Assembly (NCBI GenBank): GCA_951230915.1
Contig: OX579634.1
Location: forward strand, 42,359,570-42,423,569
Reading direction: 5' to 3'
From: Antitrichia curtipendula
Lineage: Eukaryota > Streptophyta > Bryopsida > Hypnales > Leucodontaceae
DNA length: 64,000 nt
Part shown: piece by piece, positions 9,751-28,265 of the stretch
Position numbering within the stretch: position 1 is the stretch's first letter
Layout of the letters: the number at the start of each line of letters is the position of its first letter
The notes under the pieces: model-generated
The model's input: the letters and a program-made list of their open reading frames with translations, nothing else
Databases searched by the model: none
What the model was told of the DNA's origin: nothing
Translations under genes and position numbers: made by a program

Positions 9751-12239
9751 CGTCATTTCCTAGTATTCATATATGTCGAGAACCAACTTAGAACATTATA
9801 CTTTAGCCAAACTAGATTACACAAATGGTGGCACTAAGTACTGTACTTCCTATATATTATTGGCACATGATCATATTGTCTTTGAACGTTGTTGTCTTCC
9901 ATATGTACCACAAATATGAACATGTGTTGGGCAGATATTTAGACATATAAGACTTTTGTAAACATTACATTGCAATAGTAATTTCAAAAATGTTAGATAT
10001 TCACCCAACATTAGTTAATTCTTTCAAAAATCCACCAAAGTTGATTATTCACTATAAAAACTATGGCATCAGTTTCTACATGTTTAATTATTTGGTAAGA
10101 AATTGGTGATGTGATAAAGTAGAAGACTGTCAATTACTGCAATTACATTTATAATGGAAGGGATTACATCATCGACTTCTGGCATTTCAAAGCTACAACC
10201 ATAATTCTATATGACTTCTTCTAGCGGTGGAATGTATACTTGTGCAAAGAATGCAATATGATAGAGTCTTGGGTCTATGCAATTTACTTTAATAGATACA
10301 TCAATGAAGTTGGCGTTTTTACATTAAAAAAGCAAGCCACTACAAATATTAAAATTCAATACAGTACAAGTACCATCAACCATCATAATGTATAGTATTA
10401 AAATCATAAGGTATAAGTCATGAAAAATACTGAAGCTTTAGAAAACGACTTACATTTTTTCCAAAAGTGCTCTCTATGCACAATACCACATCATCGATGA
10501 CCACCTGCTTGAATTTTCAATCAACGTCAAGTGCATAAACACCTTTGATTTCCCTAATTCTTCAAAAGCTAGTTTCCGTTGCATGGACTTAGCATTTGTA
10601 ACGATCTCTCCCACATTTTCATAGAGAAAAGTCCCCTTGCAGATGTATCTTGGACATGATAGTGGTCAATATGTATGTAATCTACTATGGGCTTTTGAGT
10701 CAATGCCTACATCAAAGGAAACCAAATAAATCATCTCCAATTCAAGGTCAATTTATGTAATGTTCTTACACAAAATTGGTGTAACCAAGGAACTGACGTG
10801 GATGAAAAAGAAGAAGATCTACACACCCACATGCCAATTGATTGGAGTTGATTGAGGCGTCCATGCCTAACATTTAGGGACCTCAAATGGAGCTACTATT
10901 ACTACATGTGCAATTGGATATTTGTGTGCGTAAATAGGGGATGTTTTCAAGAATATCACTATAGGTCATAAAATCACAATAGATGTAACCATCACTTTCT
11001 TGACATTTTTTTTCCAACCATCTATATTTTATTTTTTACCTTCTAAGTTTATATTATTACTTTTTATATTTTTTTCCTAACCTTTAGAGTTGTTTTCTTT
11101 ACCTTGTTGCTTTTTTTTCTAACCTTCAAAGATTTTTCAACATTTTTTTCCTTTACTTCCACAATATTTTTTCTTTGTAAATGAAATTGTACATGTTTGC
11201 CCAATAATTCTAAAAGAAGGGATTTGTATCTAGAACATCCCTTCTTAAAGGCGTAATTCTACTTCTCCTAGATACATAGTTTCAAGCTTAGTTAGTGAAA
11301 ACGTTTTCTGTCCAAAAGGATTTTGATACAACCTCATAACTATCACGTATATCCACTAGTTTGTCAAGGCAACAATGTATGTTTCTTGTTCTAAGAAGCA
11401 AAGAAAGAAACTTTTGTGTGAGTTTTCATACACATCCTATTTTTATCCTCACTAGAATAGTCATAGTCATTATATGCATTTGGTATGAATGAGGAAGGGA
11501 TGCAAACATGAAGTAGTAGGGCTTGGTATTAATAAATCACCCTATTTTTTTCTTTTGAGACACAATATATGTTAGAACTAGGTTCTAAACTAATATAAGA
11601 ATTTTTTCCTTGCACCCTAAGGTTTAAACAAAGATTCTTTATGTCATATCTCAAATATTCATAAAGTTTGTTAAAACATCCAAAAGAACATAGTCCTAAA
11701 AATCTTTCTCATAATAAATTAGAGTATGTGGTTTGCTTCCAACTTTGAAATGCTCCGAGAGTATGTGGACTTCACTTGTGCCCATCCCAATAACAAAAAA
11801 CATCAAAATGTCATGTTAGTGAGGTGCATCGGGTGTCTACAGACCACATCGCGTGTTATAGCCTTCACATGGGACAATATTAAGTAAAAAGCAAAAAAAA
11901 GACAAAATATGTAAACAAAAATTTGAACATCTTCTGAACCTGGTTGTTGATAGAGTGCTGTGGTGCAGACATGATGTATCCAAATATCCATGCGAAAGAC
12001 TTCCAATCCCAGCTTCGAAGTTCCACGCAAAAATAATTTCAACCTAAGTTTCCGACACATGACTAGATTAGGTGAGCTAATCTCAAGGCGCTAACTCTCT
12101 CTCTCCTAGAGCAATAGGTCAATTTAAAAAAAGAAAAGTCTCTAGAAACGACCAAGGCATGCAGAGCTACAGTTTTTGAATTGGCATCCAGTAAGGTAAT
12201 AACGACCTTGTGCAGGATTGCATTAGATCAAATAGTTTA
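9751..12239. other. AT-rich intergenic DNA with possible decayed transposon protein
   Basis: No intact gene. Minus-strand pieces between about 10200 and 10760 translate into broken peptides that vaguely recall the central part of hAT-type transposases, with many stops and frameshifts. I cannot confirm this. The remainder is AT-rich and featureless. Confidence 0.35.
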
Positions 12240-12708
12240 GAGCATCCCCACTCCAGCTCAACAAGTGACTCGAATTGGACAAATGGCCGTGCCCAACCAA
12301 AATGCGTGCTCCACAGCAGGCATGCCAAGTCCCAGAGAGTGGCCGGGCACAACAAAAAATGGAGAGCAGACAGGGAAATAGTGTTGGTTCCTCGTGGCTG
12401 GGTATGTCAGAGGACATGAAAATCGAGGTACTTCATTCGACTAGAGGAGTTTGCTAATGAAGATGCCCAAGCTAGTGGCTTCAAAGGAAAAGAAACCCTG
12501 AAACAAGCTCTGACAATGTGACTTCATGCTGACTTCATGCGCATAGAACGAAATACATTTCTCAAGCAATGGGCCTGTCATACTTGTAGTGTGGGGTTCA
12601 CCGTGTTCCTGTAGACCACATTCCCTTCCCACGAGCCGACCGCATTTCTCCAACACTCCAAAGAGCCACTTGGAGTGTCTTTTTGCCTAGGCAATTGTGG
12701 GGATGCTC
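12240..12708. mobile_element. PIF/Harbinger-type MITE
   Basis: The ends are inverted copies of GAGCATCCCCAC, and both are flanked by the trinucleotide TTA (12237-12239 and 12709-12711). TIRs of the GAGCAT type with a TWA/TTA target duplication are characteristic of the plant PIF/Harbinger superfamily. The 469-bp interior is GC-richer than its surroundings and contains no transposase, so the element is non-autonomous. Confidence 0.8.
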
Positions 12709-12711
12709 TTA

Positions 12712-14011
12712 GCTTCACAGCTTTTAAGCATGGGTATTGGCCTACTGGTTTTGATGGCAGGCTTCCTGGAGTAATGGCTTGTCAAGGCCTTAACTAGTTT
12801 TTAATTAGTTTACTTCATGGGAACTGGTCTTTTGACTAATCCCTTGTGTTGAAATTTTTACAAGTGGCTTATTTAAAGTAGACACTAAGTCTTAAGTCCT
12901 ATTTTCTTTCTAAGGTATGTGTCTTTGGAATGCTTTAAAGAAAGAATCATTATTGCCTCATGTATGTTGGATTCTTTTGTCTTGGCAACATCTTAATTGC
13001 CCATCAAATCAAGAAAGTCTCAAGGTGTGAATTTTCCACAACTTTATTTGATTTATGTGTGTCAATGGATTTAGCATCATATCTAGAGCATCAAAAAAGT
13101 CAACGTCTATAAATAGCATCATTGTTGCATTTATGGAGACACCAACTAGTGATAAATGCGCATCCTTTTAGTCATTTATAATTGAGCTAGAAACATATTT
13201 TGAGCATAAAAAATTGCCCGAACTATGTATATGCCCACCTTTCACTATTACATTTTTTTTTAAAGATAACTAGTAATAAGTGGGTACTTTCTTAACTGTG
13301 ATTCCCACACTTGGATATGGAATCTTAGAAAAGAAAAAAGAAAAGAAGAAAAAAAACATTCCAAAAGAATTAATCTATTTGAAGTTGTTATCCATGTACT
13401 AATGCATCCAAATGAACATCCACAATGAACAATGGAGGAAAAACATTGGTTGGAGGAATGACGGAAAGACGTGCAAGAAGTGGAAGGCAGTACACAATAG
13501 GAGGCGGAAAAAAGAACTAGGGTCGTAGGTGGATTGCAGCTGCTAGAAGTTGAGGACAACTTTGTAGACAGACAAGGAGGTGGTGTACAACGAAGGACAA
13601 TGGAGAACCTTATTAAGCTCCATTCATGCCACTCTAAACTTTTCAACACTGCCAACCACGATGGAGAGTTGGATCCAGCATTGGAAGGTTGCCCCAAACT
13701 CTAAAGCATGCATAAAAAGCTAGGGCTGAATTTGTGGTCCCACATTTAAGATTTTGATATTTTTTGGTAAGAATACTTTTTAATGGTGAAATAGGCAGAT
13801 ATAATTATCTCCACCGTTCAAATTTTTCATTTGAACAAATTTGAATTCAAAATTCATTCATGAAAAACGCATTAGTGTTAACTACTCTTGCCAAATCTAT
13901 GTCTACAATTATGCCATTTCAATGACTATGTTCTAAAAGTGTAATGCCTTAAAAAAATTGAGCATATTTGTAATTTGTATGAGAATCCTAATCCAAGGAA
14001 TAATGGAATGG
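12712..14011. other. Intergenic DNA with weakly coding-like patch
   Basis: Mostly AT-rich. A GC-richer patch at about 13390-13700 has open frames on both strands, the longest being a 145-codon minus-strand frame at 13260-13697 with low-complexity S/T/C-rich composition. Nothing in it is recognised. I treat it as non-coding or a decayed exon. Confidence 0.4.
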
Positions 14012-14531
14012 TGTAAGGTAAACCAGCCTATGACAGGCCAACTGTCTAATGCAGACATCTACATAACCCTCCATTACAGTCCATTTCAGATTTTTGCTTC
14101 TACAATTTAATTAGGTTGGTTAGTGGCCCACATTAGTGCATTAGGTGATTGTGATAGAATTAATAATGACTGTCATAGGACACTTACACATTGTGAGTGT
14201 AAACTCATCATAAAGAGTTTTTTTTTCATTCCTTTGTGTAATGGCCACATTAAAAATTCTTGTGGTTGTGTTAGGAAATTTGAAGACTGCATTAGGTGGT
14301 AAGATGACCATCATGACGACATATTTTATTGATTTCAGATAGTCTACAGACTGTTTTGGAAAAATACTTAAAAAATTCATAACAAATTCCTACTTTGTCC
14401 AAAAACTAAAATTTTAACTGCTTCTTTCATTTCTCAAAGTTGTCTCTGCTAGAAAAAAATCTGATTTTATTTTGCTAATGGCAACATACCAAATCAATCA
14501 TTCTCTCTGTCATAGGCTGGTTTATCTTACA
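14012..14531. mobile_element. TIR element of undetermined superfamily
   Basis: Inverted ends of about 25 bp with one mismatch: the left starts TGTAAGGTAAACCAGCC and the right end reads as TGTAAGATAAACCAGCC on the opposite strand, both continuing TATGACAG. The interior (520 bp) has no coding capacity. A target duplication is not clear. A related stretch (AATTCATAACAAATTC followed by TTTTGTC) recurs near 50710, pointing to a second, degraded copy. Confidence 0.7.
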
Positions 14532-17168
14532 TGTACTTGTGTAGAATTCAGTAGTCACAGTGTGGTTGCTTGGGATTTTTGAAGTGAAAAAATATCAAAC
14601 CCCCAACTTTAGACCCTTAGATCTGACTCACTTTAAATAATTTACTCTTTTAAAAATTTGTAGATAGCTAAATAGTGAAGATAAGTTCAAGATCTTACAA
14701 TTGAAAGCTTAAAAAATATGCGATTTAATGTCCACTCTTCACGTTCAACAAACATCTATATTTTGCCATTACTTTCTTCTAAAACACTTCTTAAACATTT
14801 AGGGGTCAATCTCTAAAGGCCTAACTACTTGACAATAGAGGTTTTCATTGAGTCATCTCACTTTAATATCTTTTGCACATGGACGTGCTTGAAATTTTTA
14901 ATTTTAACTATACAAAAATAAAGATTCCTTTGTCTAATATGCAAGAAATTGATTGTGGAAAATATTGCCCACTGGATTTTTAGATTATAACAATTTTGGA
15001 TGATCAACTTATTGTGAAAAAATGCAACTTTGGAGAAAGAAAAATTATAAAAAGGTGATTAATGATTCTTTACAAACCCCCCTTCCCTTGCAAAAAAAGG
15101 TTGTATTGGAATTTAAGGCAAATGTATTATTTTTTAATTTTAAAAACTAAGAAATAAAAACATCTCTCAAATTCTTGTACATTTTCAAACAAAAGGAATA
15201 AAGAACCATAATTAACCAAATAGGATCCTATAAAATTTAAAAAAATTATGTGTGTCAATTTTTTGAAATTTAATGATTGGTATTATTACCATATCATTTG
15301 AAACATCTTCAGAAAATTTGGAATCATCCTAATTACTTTGTCTTATTGATCACACTAGATTGAATCTTGTATTTTTCAAATTGCTAAAATTACAACTTTG
15401 AAAGAATTCTCTTCAAACCCAATTGGTTTGTATAGACCAAAGACAAGAAATATCCAAAAAACGTTTTTTTCCATTCCCACCATTAATTTCATTGTAAAAA
15501 AAAAAAATTGTGGTTGCTCCCTATTTGTACAAGACTATATTTCCTAAATAAATTTTTTAATACTTTTCACTTTGAAATTTTGAAAACTAAAAAATGCAGC
15601 AAGCATGTCAACTTGCTATTCTACAAAATCCTACTTTATAAAATATTAAGATTTGTTTCAGGGTAGTTGCAAGAAATACTTGTCCTATTCTTTGTCCCTT
15701 TGTCTTTGGACAAGTACTTTTGGGCTCATAAATTTTGCATACTTTGTCTGATTGGCGTGAAATTTAGAGTGAAGGTAGTTACAAAAGTTTCAAACATTAT
15801 GTAGTTCTTTTAATTTAAAAAAAATTAGTTTACTATTTTTAAGCTGCCCCCAATTGGGTGTCTACCTTGGGCATTTGGAGGTCTTTAGTCCTATTTTCGA
15901 CCCAAAAATGCAAATTGGAAGCCACAAATTGGACATGAGGGAGGTTTACGGTCCTTACAAGCATTGACAAGGAGATTTTGTGAAAAAAAGAATATTAGAG
16001 TTGCTCACAGGGGCTCAATGTGACCATCTTTTGCGCAAAAGTCCTAGAGAGGGACAAAAAACTCCTAAGGAATTTTTTGGTGCAATGAGAGGCTTTCATT
16101 GTCAATAAAAATGGCTTCTCTTTTGGGAATTTTCTGATTTTTTTACCATTTTTTAAAAATGAAAAGGAACATAGACCCTTTATCTGCTATTTTTTGGCAT
16201 TTTCGGATGACTGTGCCTTCGGTAATACTTTGCAACAGTCCACATTACTACTGAGTACTCGTAAGTGCTTTGCAGCGGGACCTCATTCTTGTACGCCACC
16301 CCGCTTTAATGTGCTTATTGTTGTACCTGCCACTTGTCAAAATTGCAACCCAATTGAAATTTGAAACCGACGGTGGAGATTGCTGCTGCTACGCGTAGGT
16401 GCAGTACTTGTAGTATCGATAGTACTGCCAATCTTATGCTTCAAAAACGCATTTTTGGCCAAGAACCGTGAAGTGTTTCTTGCAATTGTCCTTCATCCTA
16501 CCAAGAATTTGCCATTGAAAATTTGAAGAAGATACATTATATCCTCCTAGTCCTTGAGGGGATAAATTGATACAAATCAACTCTAAAAATGTCAATTTTT
16601 CAAGAGCAAGTTATTGTAAGAGCTGGAAACTAAATGAAGCAGATGAAGTACATCCAAGTATGCTAAAAAATATTTTTTTGTCTATTCTTCAATAACACAA
16701 CTATTGTGGTCACTTGGTGCTACATGAAACAAATGAACAATACATGTAAGTATGTTGAAAAATAAATGAGTTCATAAAAAATGCCACAAAATAAAGTTTG
16801 TGCATCCTTCATTCCTTCCTTGCTCAAAGCTTTCCAATAGTACCAAGAATTCAACTAAAAGACACATGGTCTAGGAGATCTCATTATTATAAACAAAAAA
16901 AAGAAAAAAGAAAAAAAACGATGTAACCATGAGAAACAAATAAGAACTATGTAACCATGAAACTCTGTCCTAGGTAAACAACAATATTAATTCAATACTC
17001 ATAGTGGATAGTGGGAAAATTAACAAAAGTATTAATTTATTAATAGTCAAACTCTACATCTCCACTCCAACCAAATCCTAACTACATTGTGTAGTGTGAA
17101 TACAGTTGTACCTAGGATTTGGAAACTTGAATTCAAAAACCATAGTCATATTATAAAGTAGTCTGCTC
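14532..17168. other. AT-rich intergenic DNA
   Basis: No gene recognised. A lone TTTAGGGG tip at about 14798-14805 followed by TCAA, in place of TTAA, resembles a mutated end of the piggyBac-like family. 16200-16430 is GC-richer but shows no reading frame. Confidence 0.5.
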
Positions 17169-17172
17169 TTAA

Positions 17173-18133
17173 CACCTAAAGGACCAAGGGGGGTGGGTGG
17201 GGGTTCAAGGAGACATTGTCAAATTCTGCAGTTTTGGGGTATGTTATTCAAAAATGAAAATGAAATTTTTTTTTAAAACTTCAACTGTACGAAACTAAAG
17301 TAAAGTTTTTTTTAATAGAATGCTGAAAAACTTTCAAACCACTTGACTACACAAATCAAAAGATCATAACGTTTAAAGTGAGAAATTTTTTTTTTTTCAT
17401 TCCTGTGAAATAGGGTTAGGAGACTTCAGGCCCTCTTGGAGTAAAATTTTTGCTCTGCACAATAATGAGGTTTTCAACCATTCAAAAATATATGATGTTA
17501 GGTTCACTCATGAAATTTTTTATCAGCAATTGAGATGTCTAGCTTACACTAAATGACCTTGCAGTGCAAGGAGGTTAAGTGAATTGGCAATACACTAATC
17601 ATTTTTTGATGATTTCTTGTGGAATGAAGAAAGTTTTTATTTGAAATCCAAATGGTAAGAAGTTAGAGATAAACATTGGAAATATGTAGAAATTTTTTAA
17701 AGAATTTTGACTTCACATATTGCAAGATAATAGGACTTGAAGCTAGAAAAAAATAATTTTTCTTGAAACCGCCAACATAGCTAACAAAGTTTGACTCCTC
17801 TTAGAATGTGATTTGAGGATTAGAATTTGTTGTTTTTTGGACACATGTATGCCATATTTTATTAGTTACATACATGCCAAGTTTCAAAAGTTGATGAGCT
17901 TTTTTGTAAAAGATTCTTCAAAGATTTACAAATTGCCTGAGCTACCCTAAAAGTTAAAGGCAACATAACTTTTGATTCAGGTATCCTATTGGAAAAAAAT
18001 TAGTTCTTTACCAAGGAAATACCTATTTACATATTGTGTTCAAATTTCATGAACATATCTGACCAAAAATGACTTCGTAGGAACGTACCCAAATTTCTTG
18101 CGTATGTTGAATGGACATGTGGTCCTTTAGGGG
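17173..18133 (+). mobile_element. piggyBac-like non-autonomous element (copy C)
   Basis: TTAA at 17169-17172 and 18134-18137 flanks inverted tips CACCTAAAGGACC and GGTCCTTTAGGGG. The internal block around 17719 (CATATTGCAAGATAATAGGA) matches the family block in the same orientation as the elements at 32908 and 35996. Length 961 bp. No coding capacity. Confidence 0.85.
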
Positions 18134-18399
18134 TTAAACCGCCCATCTCCTTCAAATCACCCTTATAGTATTAGGGGGAGAATGTAGATGAGGTGATCCC
18201 TAAATGGACCACTTTAGCCATTGAATGAAATATTAAAAAATTATTTTTTTATTGCAAGAGCCAATCATTGTCTTTGATTTCCTCACATCTCTTTACAAGT
18301 TGCAAGTGGACGAATTTTGGGAGACCTATGGTCACAAATAGGTGTTGTGCCCCAAATCTTTGAAAATTTATAAGTAATTCAAAAATGCTTGGAAAAATA

Positions 18400-20760
18400 C
18401 AAAATCACTTGTGTTAAGTTCCATATCTATTTTTCTTTCTCTGAAAAATGATCTGAAAATATTTCTGTCCATGGAACCTATGAAAAAGGCGGACCAGATC
18501 GCTTTTGCGAAAGACTACCTTCGTCTCTCTCCAACAAACAGCTGCATACGTGGATTCAATTTGAGGTATAGACTGCAAATTTCTTCAAATGTACGCTCTC
18601 AGAAGGTTCACCAACATCGATTTAACAACTGCTGGATCCAAGGTTTGATGCGTCTTGGTAGTTCAGGTCTGTGACCCTGAAGGCCAAGATTGTGATCTTT
18701 CAAACAAAGACCTTGGAATGGCATAAGGTGGGTACACCCAAAACCGCCACTTTTTGCTACTGAGCCTAGTTACTACTATTGAGCCTAGTTACTACTATTA
18801 GACTGGTTAAATTTTCATATATTCTTGTTGGCAAGTGAAAGGAGGTTCCAACGCACCAGAGAACGTGGCATTTGGACATCGTATGCAAAAGTTATTAAGG
18901 GTTAAAGTTTGTTTCTGAAAGTGCTCCATCCAAATAGGTACATAACTGATTTTAGAAATGTACACAGCCTGTAGATGGCGCTTTAAGGTCAGGTGCCATT
19001 TTGGGGGTGCCTACCTTATAACCTGTCAATATTTCAGAACAGGTCATTGCATAGCTGTACACGTTCGCCTTCTGAGTGAAAAAGCCAAGCTTCACAAGTA
19101 TAGGACGATTCTTGGTTCCACACAATATTTCAGATGCCCTCCAGAATCCCGTTCCTACAACTCCGACAGAATATTAAAAATCTACCACCAAACATCTAAA
19201 GTCCGTCTCATGAATTGAATCCACGTATGCACGTTTATAAACGAGCTCGTCTTCATTCATATGATTAGGGCTTGAGCTTGTATCTTCCACCATGCTGTCT
19301 ATGGTTGTTCGTGAGCACGTTCACGGTGAGTAACATCAAGCTTGGACAACAGGGACAGTCCTACTGAAATCGGCAACATGATCTTGGCTACTTGGTCTTT
19401 GGTGAGGCCAATAAAAAATCCGGACACTCTTTCTGCAGACTCCGAATTAGCCTCAGCTGTTTGTTCTCCAGTAGTCACATCGGCACGTCTGCACTACACT
19501 CCCCATTGTGCTCCTTGGTACTCTGAATGCATGAACAAGAAAGTTTCTGACGAAGGACGTGCCCAATCTTGACAAGCGGATGCAGAAGAAGAAATTGCTG
19601 CTACATTGCTAGAGCTTGCTTCTGTTGCTGTGAAGAATTCAAAGCTTCCAGCATCGACGCTGGTGGGCTTATCTCTCGTCTGCAGTACTGAGGTGCCTTC
19701 CATGGTGTCTACACTCATGTGCTCTTGGGCCATTGCCAACCTTAATTTCTTCAACCTCCCTTTTCAACAATGCGGACTCATCAGATAGACCAGTCGAATA
19801 ATGAAAACGCAACCACAATGAAGAAAGAAGACTGAAAGAACTCCCAGATATTCTCCTCTTTGACAAGGAACAGCCTCACACGCGAAGTAAATTTTTAGCA
19901 AAATCGGATACAATGCTTGAAAAACTAACCCAACTCTAATCTATTTTTAACAAGCGCTTGTGAACCAAGCCACTCTAACGGAAGTCATTCCACGTCAAGC
20001 ACCTACAGTCCCTGAAGATGGGGAGGAGATACTGTACCATCAGATAGTGAACTAGTGAAGCCTCTGCGTCTCAAGCATCATCATTCTGAACTGAATAGCT
20101 CAAGATGAGGAGATGAGGCGGCCTCCCCACCTGCAGCGGTGCTGGAATTTTTTTGGTTCTTCATCCTCATTTCGGATTTACCAATTTTGTTCAATGATAG
20201 GTAAAGTACTGTTCCAAATTTAGAGACGTGACATCTGCGTTTCAGTCTGAGCAAATGAATCATGAACTGGACACATCCTTCTCTAAAATACATTCAACAC
20301 TTCTAGACTTGGAAATACAGCGGCAAAGTTACCTGCTCTTTTGAGTGGTCGGAGAGGTTATCTTCAAACAGAGGTGCAACGTTGCCAGCTCACAACCTCC
20401 AGGCTTGCAAGCAGAAGCTTAACCCAAATGACCTCATCCACTTCAAGTGCATGAAATAACTACAGTTGCTCAACAGCATCCAAATTTCCTCTCCTGGCGT
20501 TCCTTCAATCAATTTCAGCAAGAGAAAGAACCAACTCCAACCGCTTCTTGAATTTTAGGAGGTAAATTAAGAGTATGTTCGAGTCAGGTACTAAATCAAG
20601 CTCACCGGACGGAGTAAGACTAGAGCTACATTTCTCGTTACGAGAGTCTCCTCCATACAGTGCAGCACAATCTTTACGTGCTAAAATACCGCCAGTCTGT
20701 GCTTGCACCCAAATCTGGGGAATTGCAGGACCTCGTATTCCAGTCTAAAGTTCCTCTTTT
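18400..20760. other. GC-richer region with coding-like fragments, unidentified
   Basis: This stretch between the TTAA element and CDC48 is clearly GC-richer than the intergenic DNA. Minus-strand frames at 20505-20708 and 19494-19754 have gene-like codon use. The latter has DESALLKREV just upstream in another frame and an S/A-rich tail. They look like decayed exons of one minus-strand gene, but no domain is recognised and no consistent splice model could be built. A 19-bp direct repeat (GAGCCTAGTTACTACTATT) lies at 18762-18800. It could also be transcribed non-coding sequence downstream of CDC48. Confidence 0.3.
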
Positions 20761-21194
20761 GCCTCCCTAGACCAGAAAGTAAAGATTCTTAATGGGATAT
20801 TTCAAGATTCTAGAATGGTCTAATCAGGCAGTGAAAGAAAGAATTTACGGGACCACGACCACATTGCGAATAAATCTTATGAGTTTACGGTTTCTTCTAA
20901 AGTTACAGTCTTAGTATACTCAAAATTTTACTATCCCCATCACAACAGGTCGAACGGAATCCTATAAACATGGATCATCCCGACAACTCACGATGGGCAT
21001 CACCTCAGGGCCATCATTCAAGAAGAACCACCAGAAGGCAAATCTATTTGGCAAACAAAATTCGACACCAACCAAGGTGCAGCAAATTCTCATTCAAAGT
21101 ATTTGAGGGAAGAAATCAAGAGAAAACTGTGTACAAATGCGTACCAACGGATCCTACAGCCCGACTTCGGAACCACAACTAAACGTTCACATAT

Positions 21195-26280
<5,086 letters not shown>

Positions 26281-26380
26281 GGTCAATAACACAAGAAATT
26301 CAAGGCGCTCGTTCTCGGTGGGAAGAACCGATGCAGGAGGCGTTTTCTCGGCAAATCGGAATGCCTTCCGATCTGGGCAA

Positions 26381-26386
26381 TTTATA
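26381..26386 (-). promoter_or_regulatory. TATA box of CDC48
   Basis: On the minus strand the sequence reads CTATAAATT about 100 bases upstream of the ATG, inside a GC-rich proximal promoter. This would place transcription start near 26350 and give a 5' UTR of roughly 70 bases. A CT-rich run lies just inside intron 1. Confidence 0.55.
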
Positions 26387-26539
26387 GACGCGGGGCGATA
26401 GCAGCGAAATTGGCGTGGAAGCAGAACGACGACGGGAAGGAAGTGAAGCGAGAGAGCACCGGACGAGCGGTGCGAGACACTTCTGCCTTCCTTGACAAGG
26501 CAGTGACGACGATGATGGCGATGTTTCCTTTTGAAATCG

Positions 26540-28265
26540 TTGCCCTAAATCTTTATTAGTGTGGTCTTGCTCTAATCATGTGACTGTTCGCGTATTTAAA
26601 TTTGTTGAAATGGCAGTATTCATTTAATCATTACTGTACTGCATCACATTTTTTTGGAACATGAAAGATGGGTATTCTTCTACAAGTGCACTCATAAATG
26701 TTGCCAATAGTAAGTAGGCATAGTTACCATTATAAAAATATTAAAGATCTAAGTGTTCTAATTTTGAACAACACACAAATGCAAACATATCCCAAGCACA
26801 CAAATAATTTTCATATGAATAATTGTTTGAAGATTCTTGTGATAGGATTCTTGTTAATTCTAGTTCTTATCAAAAAATAAAATATCATAATAAAATTTAT
26901 ATTCAAAAATATAAAATTACTCACATTTATGGGGATTCTTATAATTTCATGATTTTTTTAAGTAATTATATTTTGATTTATTCTTTTGAATTGTTTTTTT
27001 ATTACTAATAGATGTCACTTGTAAAAGTCTTTTAATTTATTCCAGTAACTTATAGAATTTTCTATGCCTAGCTAGTGTTTTCTTGAACTTTCTAAAACCA
27101 TTTAAAGTCCAAATATAAAGTTTTAATTCTTGTAATAGCTAAGATTCTTTAGGAACATTCTAAAATGATTAAGAATAATCAATAGTTGTCTTTCCCAAAG
27201 CTTAATAATGACTATTTTTGTTTTTAACACAATCTCAAAGAAAAGCAAATAATGCAAATTTTCTTTTCAATTTTTGTACAGCAAGTGTTTCCAAAATTTC
27301 TACATTAAAGCATTCTAAAATATAAAGAATGAAATGACATTCACTTCAATAACTAATCTTTTTAGTTTAAGAATAAATACTCTCTGTTATTGTAACATGA
27401 TTTAATTTAATTTAATTATTAAATTTAGAGCTTCCCAATTCAAATACAGGGCAACATTTTTCATTTATAAATAACCTAAATTCAATTCATATTTGAATTT
27501 TTCATATTAACATTTGTTAGTGAGATGGTTATTTAAAAAGTATATTGATACATATGATATGTAAAGTTTCTATGTGAATAAAATCATCACATTCTTCTTC
27601 TAAGTAATCTAAGTATAAATTCATAACGCATCTTCTTCAGAAATCTTAACCCCCCTTTTCACTTTATGTGTGAAATGAGAAACACAAATATGTAGTTGAA
27701 GCAACAGAAAGGGAAAGAGAAAAGAAATCCAAGTGAACCATTGAGTGGTTGGCGTACATTAAGATGCAGAGGAACAGGATTTTGAGCTGTGGGAGAGGAC
27801 CAGAAAGTGAATCTGGAAATAGAAACTTAAAACAGACTTTTTCATAGACAGCTCAATGAATAATTCATATTGAACAATATACAGGGCGTACATACAGAAA
27901 TCTCAGCGGTACTTTGCCCCTTAAATTGACTACAATTACAGTGACCCATTTTGGCTGCACAAAACGAGTAACAAACGAATTGATCTACAATAGATTTACA
28001 TTGAAGTGTAAAAAATGAGTTGATCTACTCTTCCGGTTCCAAAACCTAAGAATAATCTCTGTAGGATGTATAAGTATACGGGAGCACACTTATATGCTCT
28101 CTACGAATTGAGTTGCAAGCCTCCAATTGGAAACCTGTGACTTAGATAAGTTGAAAAGAAGCTTTACAGAAACTCCAGGTGAAAAAAATACATGTCATAG
28201 CTGAAGCAGAACTCCGGCTTGAATTGAGATTTACTCAGTGGACCGAAATGGCGATGAGGAAATTA
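26540..28265. other. AT-rich spacer between CDC48 and the DUF1295 gene
   Basis: 26540-27620 is strongly AT-rich with no gene. 27620-28265 is more balanced and probably includes the 3' UTR of the minus-strand DUF1295 gene. The spacer therefore lies upstream of CDC48 going right, and downstream of the DUF1295 gene. Confidence 0.5.

Noticed and set aside
13260..13697. 145-codon minus-strand frame
   Set aside because: Low-complexity S/T/C/F-rich translation with no domain, no neighbouring exons and no promoter evidence.
17169..18137. TTAACCCCTAAAGG-type words read as interstitial telomere repeats (CCCTAAA)
   Set aside because: Each occurs once per border, in inverted pairs 380-960 bp apart with TTAA at the outside, and not in tandem. 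Transposon tips explain them better.
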